A stretch of 36,299 nt of DNA, taken from Ferruginibacter sp. (GTDB lineage: Bacteria; Bacteroidota; Bacteroidia; Chitinophagales; Chitinophagaceae). Position 1 is the stretch's first letter. The number at the start of each line of letters is the position of its first letter. Below the pieces are notes generated by a model, which saw only the letters and a program-made list of their open reading frames with translations, did no database searches and was not told the DNA's origin. The stretch lies in NCBI RefSeq assembly GCF_028288465.1, contig NZ_JAQBNR010000067.1, positions 1 through 36,299 on the forward strand, given 5' to 3'. The position numbers and the translations under genes were made by a program. This document shows, piece after piece, positions 15,583 to 22,518 of the stretch.

Positions 15583-17097
15583 ATGAAAATAAAATCTTTT
15601 TTTGCAAAGCCATTCGCTGGTTACATCAACAAGCAAATAAAAAAAAGTATCGAGACCGCTGTAGAAGACCAGCAATCTATCTTTAACGACCTCATCAAAA
15701 CAGCTTCCAAAACTGTATTCGGAAAAGAACACGGCTTCGCCGACATAAAAACGCACGAAGATTTTGTCCGGCAGGTTCCCATCAGGGACTACGAAGAATT
15801 TAAACCTTACATCGAAAAAATAAAGGAAGGCAAACACAATATTTTGTGGAAAGGTCAACCAATTTATTTTGCTAAAACCAGTGGCACCACCAGCGGGGTA
15901 AAATATATTCCCATAACAAAAGATTCTATTCCCAACCATATCAACACGGCCCGAAATGCACTGCTGATGTATATGTCAGAAACCGGCAATACAAAATTTG
16001 CCGATGGTAAAATGATTTTTCTAAGCGGTTCGCCTGAACTGGAACGCATTGGCGGCATCCCGACAGGCAGATTAAGTGGTATTGTAAATCATCATGTACC
16101 AAAATATTTACGTGCCAACCAGTTACCCAATTACGAAACCAACTGCATTGAAGAGTGGGAGACGAAGCTGGATAAAATTGTGCAGGAAACCATCGAACAA
16201 AATATGACGCTCATTAGTGGCATACCACCTTGGATGCAAATGTATTTTGACAGGCTTGCGGAAAAAAGCGGTAAAAAAATAGGCGACCTGTTCCCCAATT
16301 TTAGCGTCATGGTACAGGGCGGTGTAAACTTTGAACCTTATAAAGCCAAGCTGAACGAAAGCATTGGCCGCAAAATAGATTGCATAGAGTTATACCCTGC
16401 GAGTGAAGGCTTTTTTGCTTTCCAGGATTCGCAGGAAGCAGAAGGATTGTTGCTGAACACTGACAGTGGAATATTTTTTGAATTTGTACCTGCAGGTGAA
16501 ATCTTTAATGAAAACCCCACCAGGCTTACATTGAAAGATGTGAAAGTGGGCGAGAACTATGCACTTGTTATCAGTAACAATGCCGGTTTGTGGGCATACA
16601 ATATTGGCGATACCATTAAGTTTGTCTCTACTAATCCTTATCGCATATTGGTGACCGGCAGAACCAAACATTTTATTTCTGCGTTTGGCGAACATGTAAT
16701 TGGCGAAGAAGTAGAAGCAGCGTTAATGAAAGCCGCCAATGAAGAAAACATCCATATAACAGAATTTACTGTAGCTCCGATGATATCAACCAATGGCGGT
16801 AAAAGCTATCATGAATGGTTTATAGAATTTGAAAATGCACCAACTGATTTAAATGCATTTGCCCGGAAAATAGATGACAACTTACGCACAAAAAATGTGT
16901 ATTACGATGATTTAATTGCCGGTAATATTTTACAGCAATTAAAAATAGCACCTGTAAAAAAGAATGGTTTTATCGACTATATGAAAAGCGTTGGTAAGCT
17001 GGGTGGACAAAATAAAGTGCCAAGGCTAAGCAACGACCGTAAAATTGCGGAAGAACTGCAACCGTTTATATTAAACAACAGGATTGCTTTTGCCTGA
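15583..17097 (+). CDS. GH3 auxin-responsive-promoter-like acyl-adenylating enzyme
   Basis: The 504-residue cytoplasmic protein has the GH3 fold of the ANL adenylating enzymes. The ATP loop is FAKTSGTTSGVKYIPI (~97-111), motif two is YPASEGFFAFQ (~271-281) and motif three is YNIGDTIKF (D343). TGRTKHFISAFGEH at the hinge starts the small C-terminal domain. Plant members join amino acids to jasmonate or auxin. Bacterial members activate a carboxylate with ATP and pass it to an amine, but their natural substrates are mostly unknown. The ATG at 15583 directly precedes a Lys-rich helix and follows a good -7 element. The stop overlaps a possible small ORF. Confidence 0.88.
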   Translation: MKIKSFFAKPFAGYINKQIKKSIETAVEDQQSIFNDLIKTASKTVFGKEHGFADIKTHEDFVRQVPIRDYEEFKPYIEKIKEGKHNILWKGQPIYFAKTSGTTSGVKYIPITKDSIPNHINTARNALLMYMSETGNTKFADGKMIFLSGSPELERIGGIPTGRLSGIVNHHVPKYLRANQLPNYETNCIEEWETKLDKIVQETIEQNMTLISGIPPWMQMYFDRLAEKSGKKIGDLFPNFSVMVQGGVNFEPYKAKLNESIGRKIDCIELYPASEGFFAFQDSQEAEGLLLNTDSGIFFEFVPAGEIFNENPTRLTLKDVKVGENYALVISNNAGLWAYNIGDTIKFVSTNPYRILVTGRTKHFISAFGEHVIGEEVEAALMKAANEENIHITEFTVAPMISTNGGKSYHEWFIEFENAPTDLNAFARKIDDNLRTKNVYYDDLIAGNILQQLKIAPVKKNGFIDYMKSVGKLGGQNKVPRLSNDRKIAEELQPFILNNRIAFA

Positions 17098-17186
17098 TGG
17101 CGCTCAATGCCAATGCGGAAACTAAAGCTTTGGTTAACAACTACGCCAATAAAAGTTTTGTAAATTTTAGCACATTTGATTTATAA
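17097..17186 (+). CDS. Possible coupled small ORF
   Basis: ATG overlaps the GH3-gene stop (TGATG at 17095-17099) and opens a 29-codon frame, MALNANAETKALVNNY and so on, that ends just before the arginine-operon promoter. The overlap is of the type seen in translational coupling. No family is known and it may be chance. Confidence 0.25.
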   Translation: MALNANAETKALVNNYANKSFVNFSTFDL

Positions 17187-17201
17187 AATGTTATACATTT
17201 G
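17176..17201 (+). promoter_or_regulatory. Probable promoter of the arginine operon
   Basis: TACATTTG at 17194-17201 matches TAnnTTTG, and a TTTG stands at 17175-17178. The 15-bp spacing is shorter than usual. Transcription would begin near 17208 and leave a leader of about 220 nt before the first structural gene. Confidence 0.5.
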
Positions 17202-17227
17202 CATCTGCTGAATAACAAAATCAACAA

Positions 17228-17332
17228 GTGAAGCAAAACAGACCATATAATACTCACAACCAGGCGGCTGAAATTATTTTTTCAGCGATGAATGCATTGG
17301 TTACATGCCCCCGACGTAGTCCTGGATGCTGA
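17228..17332 (+). CDS. Candidate arginine leader peptide (upstream ORF)
   Basis: A 34-codon frame from GTG at 17228, or 14 codons from the in-frame ATG at 17288, ends TGA at 17330-17332. The C-terminal part reads MNALVTCPRRSPGC, with adjacent Arg codons CGA CGT at 17312-17317. It stands about 20 bases after the likely transcription start and 98 bases before the first gene of the arginine operon. A 7-bp hairpin GCTGAAA/TTTCAGC (17267-17286) stands directly before the inner ATG. Downstream, AACCTG (17349-17354) can pair with CAGGTT (17384-17389). This layout fits control by ribosome stalling, either on scarce Arg-tRNA or by a peptide that senses arginine. The role is inferred from position and codons; no known leader family is recognised. 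Confidence 0.5.
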   Translation: MKQNRPYNTHNQAAEIIFSAMNALVTCPRRSPGC

Positions 17333-17430
17333 TAGGCCGAGCACTTGAAACCTGCCCCTGTCAGTGAAAAAATCTCCAAAAAACAGGTTCTTACAAATTC
17401 TTATTTACACAACAGTTCAATTTTATACAA
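17333..17430 (+). promoter_or_regulatory. Leader segment between uORF and first arg gene
   Basis: CCTG motifs at 17351-17354 and 17357-17360 can compete for the same CAGG at 17384-17387, giving two exclusive pairings. No U-tract terminator follows, so control of translation would be more likely than termination of transcription. This was worked out by eye only. Confidence 0.3.
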
Positions 17431-18132
17431 TTGGAAACGAATAACATCATAGTTAGGGTTGCCACTTCAAGCGACAGCCATTATGCTACTACTATTACCG
17501 CCGAAATGGAATCTTCTGCAAAAGCCCGTGGTACCGGTATAGCCAAACGTTCTCCCGAATACATCGAGAAAAAGATCAATGAAGGCAAGGCTGTAATAGC
17601 CGTAACCACCGATGGCGAGTGGGTTGGCTTCTGTTACATTGAGGCCTGGGGGCATGATCAGTTTGTTGCCAACAGCGGTTTAATCGTGGCACCAGCGTTT
17701 AGAAAAAGCGGCGTTGCAAAACAAATCAAGCGCAGGATATTTGATTTGAGTAAAGAGAAATATCCCACTTCAAAAATATTTGGTTTAACTACTGGCCTTG
17801 CTGTGATGAAAATAAACAGCGACCTGGGATATGAACCCGTAACATATTCTGAATTAACAGATGATGAAGAGTTTTGGGCAGGCTGTAAAAGCTGTGTGAA
17901 CTACGATATTTTGATGAGCAAGGAAAGAAAAAACTGTATGTGTACGGCCATGTTGTACGATCCTGCAGATCATTATGAGCCTGAAGAAACAAAAGAAGAC
18001 TTTAAGCAGCATTCAAAATTATACGAACGTTTTATGCATGTAAAGCAAAGCCGTTTGTTGAAGTTGTTAAAGAAAAAAGATGGCGGTGGCAGTTTGCCAA
18101 AATCTTTATTGAAGTATTTCAATTTGGTATAA
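17431..18132 (+). CDS. GNAT acyltransferase of the arginine operon (probable glutamate N-acyltransferase)
   Basis: The 233-residue protein has a GNAT domain at ~7-140, with the acyl-CoA loop VAPAFRKSGVAKQIKR (RKSGVA at 91-96). Behind it lie C152, C155, C169 and C171 (GCKSC, NCMC) and a basic C-terminal tail. It begins the arginine operon, where no argA or argJ is seen, so it most likely makes N-acetyl- or N-succinylglutamate, the first step. The start is TTG at 17431: the frame has no ATG between the stop at 17365 and residue 26, and starting later would cut the first beta strand. A weak start codon after a structured leader suits translational control. The Cys cluster could hold a metal; its role is unknown. 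Confidence 0.8.
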   Translation: METNNIIVRVATSSDSHYATTITAEMESSAKARGTGIAKRSPEYIEKKINEGKAVIAVTTDGEWVGFCYIEAWGHDQFVANSGLIVAPAFRKSGVAKQIKRRIFDLSKEKYPTSKIFGLTTGLAVMKINSDLGYEPVTYSELTDDEEFWAGCKSCVNYDILMSKERKNCMCTAMLYDPADHYEPEETKEDFKQHSKLYERFMHVKQSRLLKLLKKKDGGGSLPKSLLKYFNLV

Positions 18133-18146
18133 ATAAATTTTAAATA

Positions 18147-19400
18147 ATGGATCAAGCAGCATCGGATTTAAAAAATGTGGCCACGGCCGGAACCGCACAA
18201 AAACGTAAAATTGTACTCGGCTTTAGTGGCGGATTAGATACTTCTTTTTGCGTAAAATATTTAACCATTGATAAAGGGTACGAGGTACATTCGGTAATTG
18301 TAAACACCGGTGGTTTTACACCGGAAGAATTAAAGACGATCGAACAGCATGCCTACACGTTGGGCGTTACAACGCATACTACAGTTGATGCAGTAAAAGA
18401 TTATTACGATACCATTATTAAATACCTGGTTTTTGGAAATTGCTTAAAAAACAACACCTACCCGTTAAGCGTGAGTGCAGAAAGATTAAGCCAGGCGTTG
18501 CATATAGCCGCCCACGCCAAAGCGTTGAATGCGGGTGGGGTAGCGCATGGCAGCACCGGCGCCGGTAACGACCAGGTGAGGTTTGACATGATTTTTCATA
18601 TCCTGATTCCGGGTGTTGAAATCATTACACCCATAAGGGATTTAAAATTGAGCCGCGAGGAGGAAATTACTTACCTGAAGGAAAAGGGTGTTGAAATGAA
18701 TTTCGCTAAAGCCGTTTATTCCATCAATAAAGGTTTGTGGGGAACAAGTGTAGGTGGGGTAGAAACATTGAAAAGCAAAGGCATTTTGCCGGAAGAAGCA
18801 TGGCCAACACAGGTAACAAAAACAGGCACTGAAGAAGTGAAACTGGGTTTTATAAAAGGAGAATTAAAAAGCGTTAACGACAGGAGCTTCGATCACCCGA
18901 CAGAAGCCATTCAATACTTGCAAAGCATTGCCGGTGCATACGGCATTGGCCGCGATATACATGTGGGTGATACCATTATTGGCATAAAAGGCCGTGTAGG
19001 TTTTGAAGCTGCTGCGCCGATGATTATTTTAAAAGCGCACCATGCATTGGAAAAACACGTGCTCACCAAATGGCAATTAAACTGGAAAGATCAGCTGGCA
19101 TTGTTTTATGGCAACTGGTTGCACGAAGGACAAATTATGGACCCGGTGATGAGAGATATTGAGGCCTTTTTTGAAAGCAGCCAGCAAACGGTTACAGGGG
19201 ATGTTTTTGTACAATTAAATCCTTACCGTTTCCAGGTAATTGGGATTGAATCTGCCAATGATTTAATGAGCGATAAGTTTGGTAAATATGGTGAAATGAA
19301 CACCGGCTTTACAGGCGAAGATGTAAGAGGTTTTAGTAAAATATTTGGTAACCAAACCTCCATTTATCACAAAGTAAAAGAAGCCAACAATGGCCAGTAA
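18147..19400 (+). CDS. argG: Argininosuccinate synthase
   Basis: The enzyme joins citrulline and aspartate with ATP to form argininosuccinate. The 417-residue protein has the PP-loop ATP site LGFSGGLDTS (~24-33), HGSTGAGNDQVRF (the citrulline/aspartate region) and EIITPIRDLKLSREEE. It carries about 20 residues before the first core strand. It starts 14 bases after the GNAT stop, and its end overlaps argC by 11 bases, so translation is probably coupled. In the acylated-citrulline pathway seen here, ArgG acts after deacylation by ArgE. Confidence 0.96.
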   Translation: MDQAASDLKNVATAGTAQKRKIVLGFSGGLDTSFCVKYLTIDKGYEVHSVIVNTGGFTPEELKTIEQHAYTLGVTTHTTVDAVKDYYDTIIKYLVFGNCLKNNTYPLSVSAERLSQALHIAAHAKALNAGGVAHGSTGAGNDQVRFDMIFHILIPGVEIITPIRDLKLSREEEITYLKEKGVEMNFAKAVYSINKGLWGTSVGGVETLKSKGILPEEAWPTQVTKTGTEEVKLGFIKGELKSVNDRSFDHPTEAIQYLQSIAGAYGIGRDIHVGDTIIGIKGRVGFEAAAPMIILKAHHALEKHVLTKWQLNWKDQLALFYGNWLHEGQIMDPVMRDIEAFFESSQQTVTGDVFVQLNPYRFQVIGIESANDLMSDKFGKYGEMNTGFTGEDVRGFSKIFGNQTSIYHKVKEANNGQ

Positions 19401-20373
19401 AATAAAAGTTGGTATTGTTGGCGGTGCAGGTTACACGGGCGGCGAACTACTGCGCTTATTGATCAACCATCCACAAGTTGACATTGCCTTTATAAACAGC
19501 AGCAGCAATGTCGGCAACCCTGTCAGTAAAGTACACGCAGACCTGATTGGCGAAACCGATTTAACCTTCAGCGCAGAGTTAAGCGACGATATTGATGTGC
19601 TTTTTTTATGTGTTGGCCACGGCGACGCCAAAAAGTTTTTATCAGAAAATACCATTGCAGACCACATCAAAATAATTGACCTCAGCCAGGATTTCAGGTT
19701 GAGTAATAAAGCGACCATTGACAACCGCAACTTTGTTTACGGATTACCTGAATTAAACAGGGAAGCTATCCGTACGGCAAAAAACATTGCCAATCCCGGT
19801 TGTTTTGCAACAGCTATTCAGCTGGGTTTATTACCGCTTGCAAACGCTGGTTTATTAAATGAAGTGTACACGACCGGCATTACCGGATCAACAGGCGCGG
19901 GACAGGCATTAAGCGTTACATCGCATTTCAGCTGGCGGGCAAATAATATACAAGCTTATAAAACGCTGGAACATCAGCACCTTGGCGAGATAGGGCAGTC
20001 CTTGTTACAACTGCAGAAGAATGACGATATCGACATTAGTTTTGTTCCGTGGCGGGGAGATTTTACAAGAGGTATTTTTATCAGCTCCACTTTAAAATGC
20101 GATTTAAGCATTGAGGAATTGACCGTGTTGTTTGAAAATTTTTATTCAACGCATCCCTTTGTAGCCGTCAGCAAGGCACCGATATTTTTAAAACAGGTTG
20201 TCAACACCAATAAGTGCGTGATTCAGCTGGAAAAAGTGGGGACTAAATTAGTAGTTCATTCTGCGATTGATAATTTACTAAAAGGCGCCAGCGGCCATGC
20301 GGTTCAAAACATGAATCTGTTATTTGGGCTGGAAGAGACTGCTGGCTTGAAATTGAAAGCTGCGTGGTTTTGA
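19390..20373 (+). CDS. argC: N-acyl-gamma-glutamyl-phosphate reductase
   Basis: The enzyme reduces N-acyl-glutamyl phosphate with NADPH to the semialdehyde (third step). The 327-residue protein has the Rossmann motif GIVGGAGYTGGEL (8-20). The catalytic Cys is C138 in NPGCFATA, and PWRGDFTRGIF contributes to the active site. It overlaps argG by 11 bases. After its stop the operon is broken by the first heptamer array and the S23-like gene. Whether the substrate is acetylated or succinylated cannot be read from ArgC itself. Confidence 0.95.
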   Translation: MASKIKVGIVGGAGYTGGELLRLLINHPQVDIAFINSSSNVGNPVSKVHADLIGETDLTFSAELSDDIDVLFLCVGHGDAKKFLSENTIADHIKIIDLSQDFRLSNKATIDNRNFVYGLPELNREAIRTAKNIANPGCFATAIQLGLLPLANAGLLNEVYTTGITGSTGAGQALSVTSHFSWRANNIQAYKTLEHQHLGEIGQSLLQLQKNDDIDISFVPWRGDFTRGIFISSTLKCDLSIEELTVLFENFYSTHPFVAVSKAPIFLKQVVNTNKCVIQLEKVGTKLVVHSAIDNLLKGASGHAVQNMNLLFGLEETAGLKLKAAWF

Positions 20374-20375
20374 GA

Positions 20376-20414
20376 AAGTTGTAAGTGGTAAGTAGTAGGT
20401 TATAAGTTGTAAAC
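20376..20414 (+). repeat. Left heptamer array of cassette 1
   Basis: Five degenerate 7-mers in direct tandem follow the argC stop: GTTGTAA, GTGGTAA, GTAGTAG, GTTATAA, GTTGTAA. The inner part ATAAGTTGTAA (20402-20412) is an exact inverted match to TTACAACTTAT (20823-20833) on the other side of the S23-like gene. Confidence 0.85.
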
Positions 20415-20422
20415 TCACGGGT

Positions 20423-20788
20423 ATGCAAAATTATAAAGATTTAAAAGTTTGGGAGAAGGCGCATCAATTTACATTGAATGTATATGGCTTAAGTAAACTT
20501 TTTCCTAAAGAAAAAATTTATAGCCTTACGAGTCAGTTGCGACGGGCAGCCTCATCTGTTCCTGCAAATATTGCAGAAGGCTGCGGTAAGAATACTAAAC
20601 CAGACTTTGCAAGATATTTGAATACAGCATTGGGATCAGCGAATGAAGCGGAATACTTTATTTTACTGTCGAAGGATTTAGGGTACCTGCAAATGGATAA
20701 ATACGAGGGTTTGACAGTATCAATAAATGAAATTAAAGCTATGCTGATTGCATTGATTTTAAAAGTAAGACCCACTGCCATTTCCTGA
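20423..20788 (+). CDS. S23/four-helix-bundle protein (23S rRNA IVP family), copy 1
   Basis: The 121-residue protein has the family pattern: YKDLKVWEKAHQF at the start, SLTSQLRRAASSVPANIAEGCG in the middle, then FARYLNTALGSANEAEYFI. It should form an up-down four-helix bundle that assembles as a pentamer in known structures (PF05635/TIGR02436). The first described member is encoded inside the intervening sequence of Leptospira 23S rRNA; the molecular role is unknown and RNA binding is suspected. Here the gene splits argC from argD, is unrelated to arginine synthesis, and is bounded by heptamer arrays in inverted orientation. It differs strongly from copy 2 (roughly 35-40% identity by eye), so it is no recent duplicate. 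Confidence 0.92.
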   Translation: MQNYKDLKVWEKAHQFTLNVYGLSKLFPKEKIYSLTSQLRRAASSVPANIAEGCGKNTKPDFARYLNTALGSANEAEYFILLSKDLGYLQMDKYEGLTVSINEIKAMLIALILKVRPTAIS

Positions 20789-20817
20789 AGATCAAAATGA
20801 ACTTCTATACAGATGGT

Positions 20818-20854
20818 CTTACTTACAACTTATCACTTATAACTTATAACTAAC
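20818..20854 (-). repeat. Right heptamer array of cassette 1
   Basis: On the plus strand four to five 7-mers run up to the argD ATG: ACTTACA, ACTTATC, ACTTATA, ACTTATA, ACTAAC. They are the reverse complement type of the left array. The array ends directly at the argD start codon, so it has replaced the normal argD upstream region. Confidence 0.85.
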
Positions 20855-21988
20855 ATGCATCTATTCGACGTATATCCCCTCAATGACATCACCATCGTAA
20901 AAGCAGCAGGCTCCTACGTTTGGGACGACAAAGATCAAAAATATTTAGACCTTTATGGTGGCCATGCGGTAATTTCTATCGGCCACACGCATCCGCATTA
21001 TGTGCAACGTTTGGAAGATCAGTTGCATAAAGTTGGCTTCTATTCCAACTCCATAAAAATTCCATTACAGGTAGAACTGGCGAAAAAATTAGGCGAAGTT
21101 TCAGGCAAGGAAGATTACCAGTTATTCCTGTGTAATTCCGGTGCGGAAGCAAATGAAAATGCGCTGAAGCTGGCTTCTTTTTACAATGGCAGGAAAAAAA
21201 TCATTGCTTTCAGCAAAGCCTTTCATGGCAGAACATCTTTAGCCGTTGCTGTTACCGACAACCCATCTATTGTAGCGCCGGTAAACCAAACCGATAATGT
21301 TATCTTTCTTCCCTTTAATGATGAAGCCGCACTGGAAGAAGCATTTAAGCAGGAGCAAATTTGTGCTGTGATCATTGAAGGCATCCAGGGAGTTGGCGGC
21401 ATCAATGTAGCATCAGACAGTTTTCTGCAAAAAATAAGAAGCCTGTGTGATAAATACAATGCAGTATACATTGCCGATTCAGTTCAATGCGGTTACGGCA
21501 GAACAGGCAAGTTTTACAGTCACGACCACAGTGGTGTAAACGCCGATATATACACCATGGCAAAAGGAATGGGTAATGGTTTTCCTGTGGCCGGTATTTC
21601 CATAGCGCCAAAAATTCATGCAAAATATTTTATGCTGGGTACAACTTTTGGCGGCAATCATCTGGCATGTGCAGCTGCACTTGCCGTACTGGAAGTAATG
21701 GAAAAAGATGCATTGATGAAGAATGCCGAAACAGTTGGAAATTACCTGATTACTGAATTAAAAAAACTTTCCAAAATTAAAGAAGTAAGAGGCCGTGGGT
21801 TAATGATCGGGATAGAGCTGCCGGAAGAATTAAAAGACGTGAAAAAGAACCTGTTGTTCAAACACAAAATATTTACGGGTGAAGCAAAGCCTTACGTGAT
21901 CAGGTTATTGCCGGCATTGAATATTACAAAAGTGGAAGCGGATATTTTTTTAGAAGCATTCAAGGAAGAGCTTAAGGCTGAAAGCTGA
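20855..21988 (+). CDS. argD: N-acylornithine aminotransferase
   Basis: This is the PLP enzyme of step four: N-acyl-glutamate semialdehyde plus glutamate to N-acylornithine. The 377-residue protein shows YLDLYGGHAVISIGHTHP, the phosphate-binding NSGAEANENALKLA (94-107), IADSVQCGYGRTG, and the PLP lysine K237 in YTMAKGMGNGFPV. Its 5' end touches the right array of cassette 1. The last codons (LKAES) lie within the left heptamer array of cassette 2, so the C-terminus may have been rewritten when the array arose. The protein is otherwise full length, hence the enzyme is probably active. Confidence 0.95.
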   Translation: MHLFDVYPLNDITIVKAAGSYVWDDKDQKYLDLYGGHAVISIGHTHPHYVQRLEDQLHKVGFYSNSIKIPLQVELAKKLGEVSGKEDYQLFLCNSGAEANENALKLASFYNGRKKIIAFSKAFHGRTSLAVAVTDNPSIVAPVNQTDNVIFLPFNDEAALEEAFKQEQICAVIIEGIQGVGGINVASDSFLQKIRSLCDKYNAVYIADSVQCGYGRTGKFYSHDHSGVNADIYTMAKGMGNGFPVAGISIAPKIHAKYFMLGTTFGGNHLACAAALAVLEVMEKDALMKNAETVGNYLITELKKLSKIKEVRGRGLMIGIELPEELKDVKKNLLFKHKIFTGEAKPYVIRLLPALNITKVEADIFLEAFKEELKAES

Positions 21989-22017
21989 AAGCCTAAGGCT
22001 GAAGGCAAAAAGCTATA
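21969..22017 (+). repeat. Left heptamer array of cassette 2
   Basis: Seven 7-mers in tandem: AGCTTAA, GGCTGAA, AGCTGAA, AGCCTAA, GGCTGAA, GGCAAAA, AGCTATA. The array begins inside the argD coding region. GCTGAAAGCTGAA (21977-21989) is an exact inverted match to TTCAGCTTTCAGC at 22499-22511 and again at 22464-22476. Confidence 0.88.
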
Positions 22018-22081
22018 TGCAGCTAATAGCAAATATTAACGGTTAAATCATCGCAGTTCCGAAACAGCATTTTTTAATAAG

Positions 22082-22438
22082 ATGAGAGATTATAGAAAAT
22101 ATGATGTCTGGGTTAAATCGCATGAGCTTGTTTTGTTTATTTACAAGGAAGTTTTAGCATCTTTTCCAATAAATGAGAAGTATGATCTTCTTTCTCAATT
22201 GAAAAGGGCGGCTTATTCAATTCCCTTAAATATTGTAGAGGGATGCGGCCGTAGTACTGACAAGGACTTTGTGCATTTTCTTGATATTTCTTTAGGTTCG
22301 GCTCAGGAAACAGAATATTGTTTATTGCTTGCTTTTGACTTGCAATATATTAATAACGAAATTTACCAATTGTCAAATAGCAAAGTAAATTCTGTTAAAG
22401 CAATGCTTATAAATTTAATAAAATCAATAAGAAAATAG
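22082..22438 (+). CDS. S23/four-helix-bundle protein (23S rRNA IVP family), copy 2
   Basis: This 118-residue protein has the same family pattern as copy 1: YRKYDVWVKSHELVLFIY, LLSQLKRAAYSIPLNIVEGCG, then FLDISLGSAQETEYCLLL. The two products differ at most surface positions and agree at the core motifs (LSQL+RAA.S.P.NI.EGCG, LGSA.E.EY). The gene is more AT-rich than the arg genes around it, a sign of separate origin. It lies between argD and argF' and is enclosed by the second pair of heptamer arrays. ATG at 22082 follows about 65 bases of non-coding sequence after the left array. Confidence 0.92.
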   Translation: MRDYRKYDVWVKSHELVLFIYKEVLASFPINEKYDLLSQLKRAAYSIPLNIVEGCGRSTDKDFVHFLDISLGSAQETEYCLLLAFDLQYINNEIYQLSNSKVNSVKAMLINLIKSIRK

Positions 22439-22460
22439 TTATTAATTAACCATACTGTAT

Positions 22461-22516
22461 GCTTTCAGCTTTCAGCTTTACGCTTTGAGCTTTTAGCCTT
22501 CAGCTTTCAGCTTTAA
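22461..22516 (-). repeat. Right heptamer array of cassette 2
   Basis: Eight 7-mers on the plus strand: GCTTTCA, GCTTTCA, GCTTTAC, GCTTTGA, GCTTTTA, GCCTTCA, GCTTTCA, GCTTTAA. They are the reverse complement type of the left array. The array stops two bases before the argF' ATG, so the argF' ribosome entry region is made of repeat. Confidence 0.9.
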
Positions 22517-22518
22517 GA

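Noticed and set aside
15565..15939. 124-codon minus-strand ORF
   Set aside because: Shadow of the GH3-family gene; the GH3 frame has clear motifs.
17208..17430. Known riboswitch in the arginine leader
   Set aside because: I could not match the core of any riboswitch class; the upstream frame explains the region better.
22461..22516. CRISPR-like regular repeat
   Set aside because: The repeats are 7 bases long, degenerate and without spacers, and there are no cas genes.
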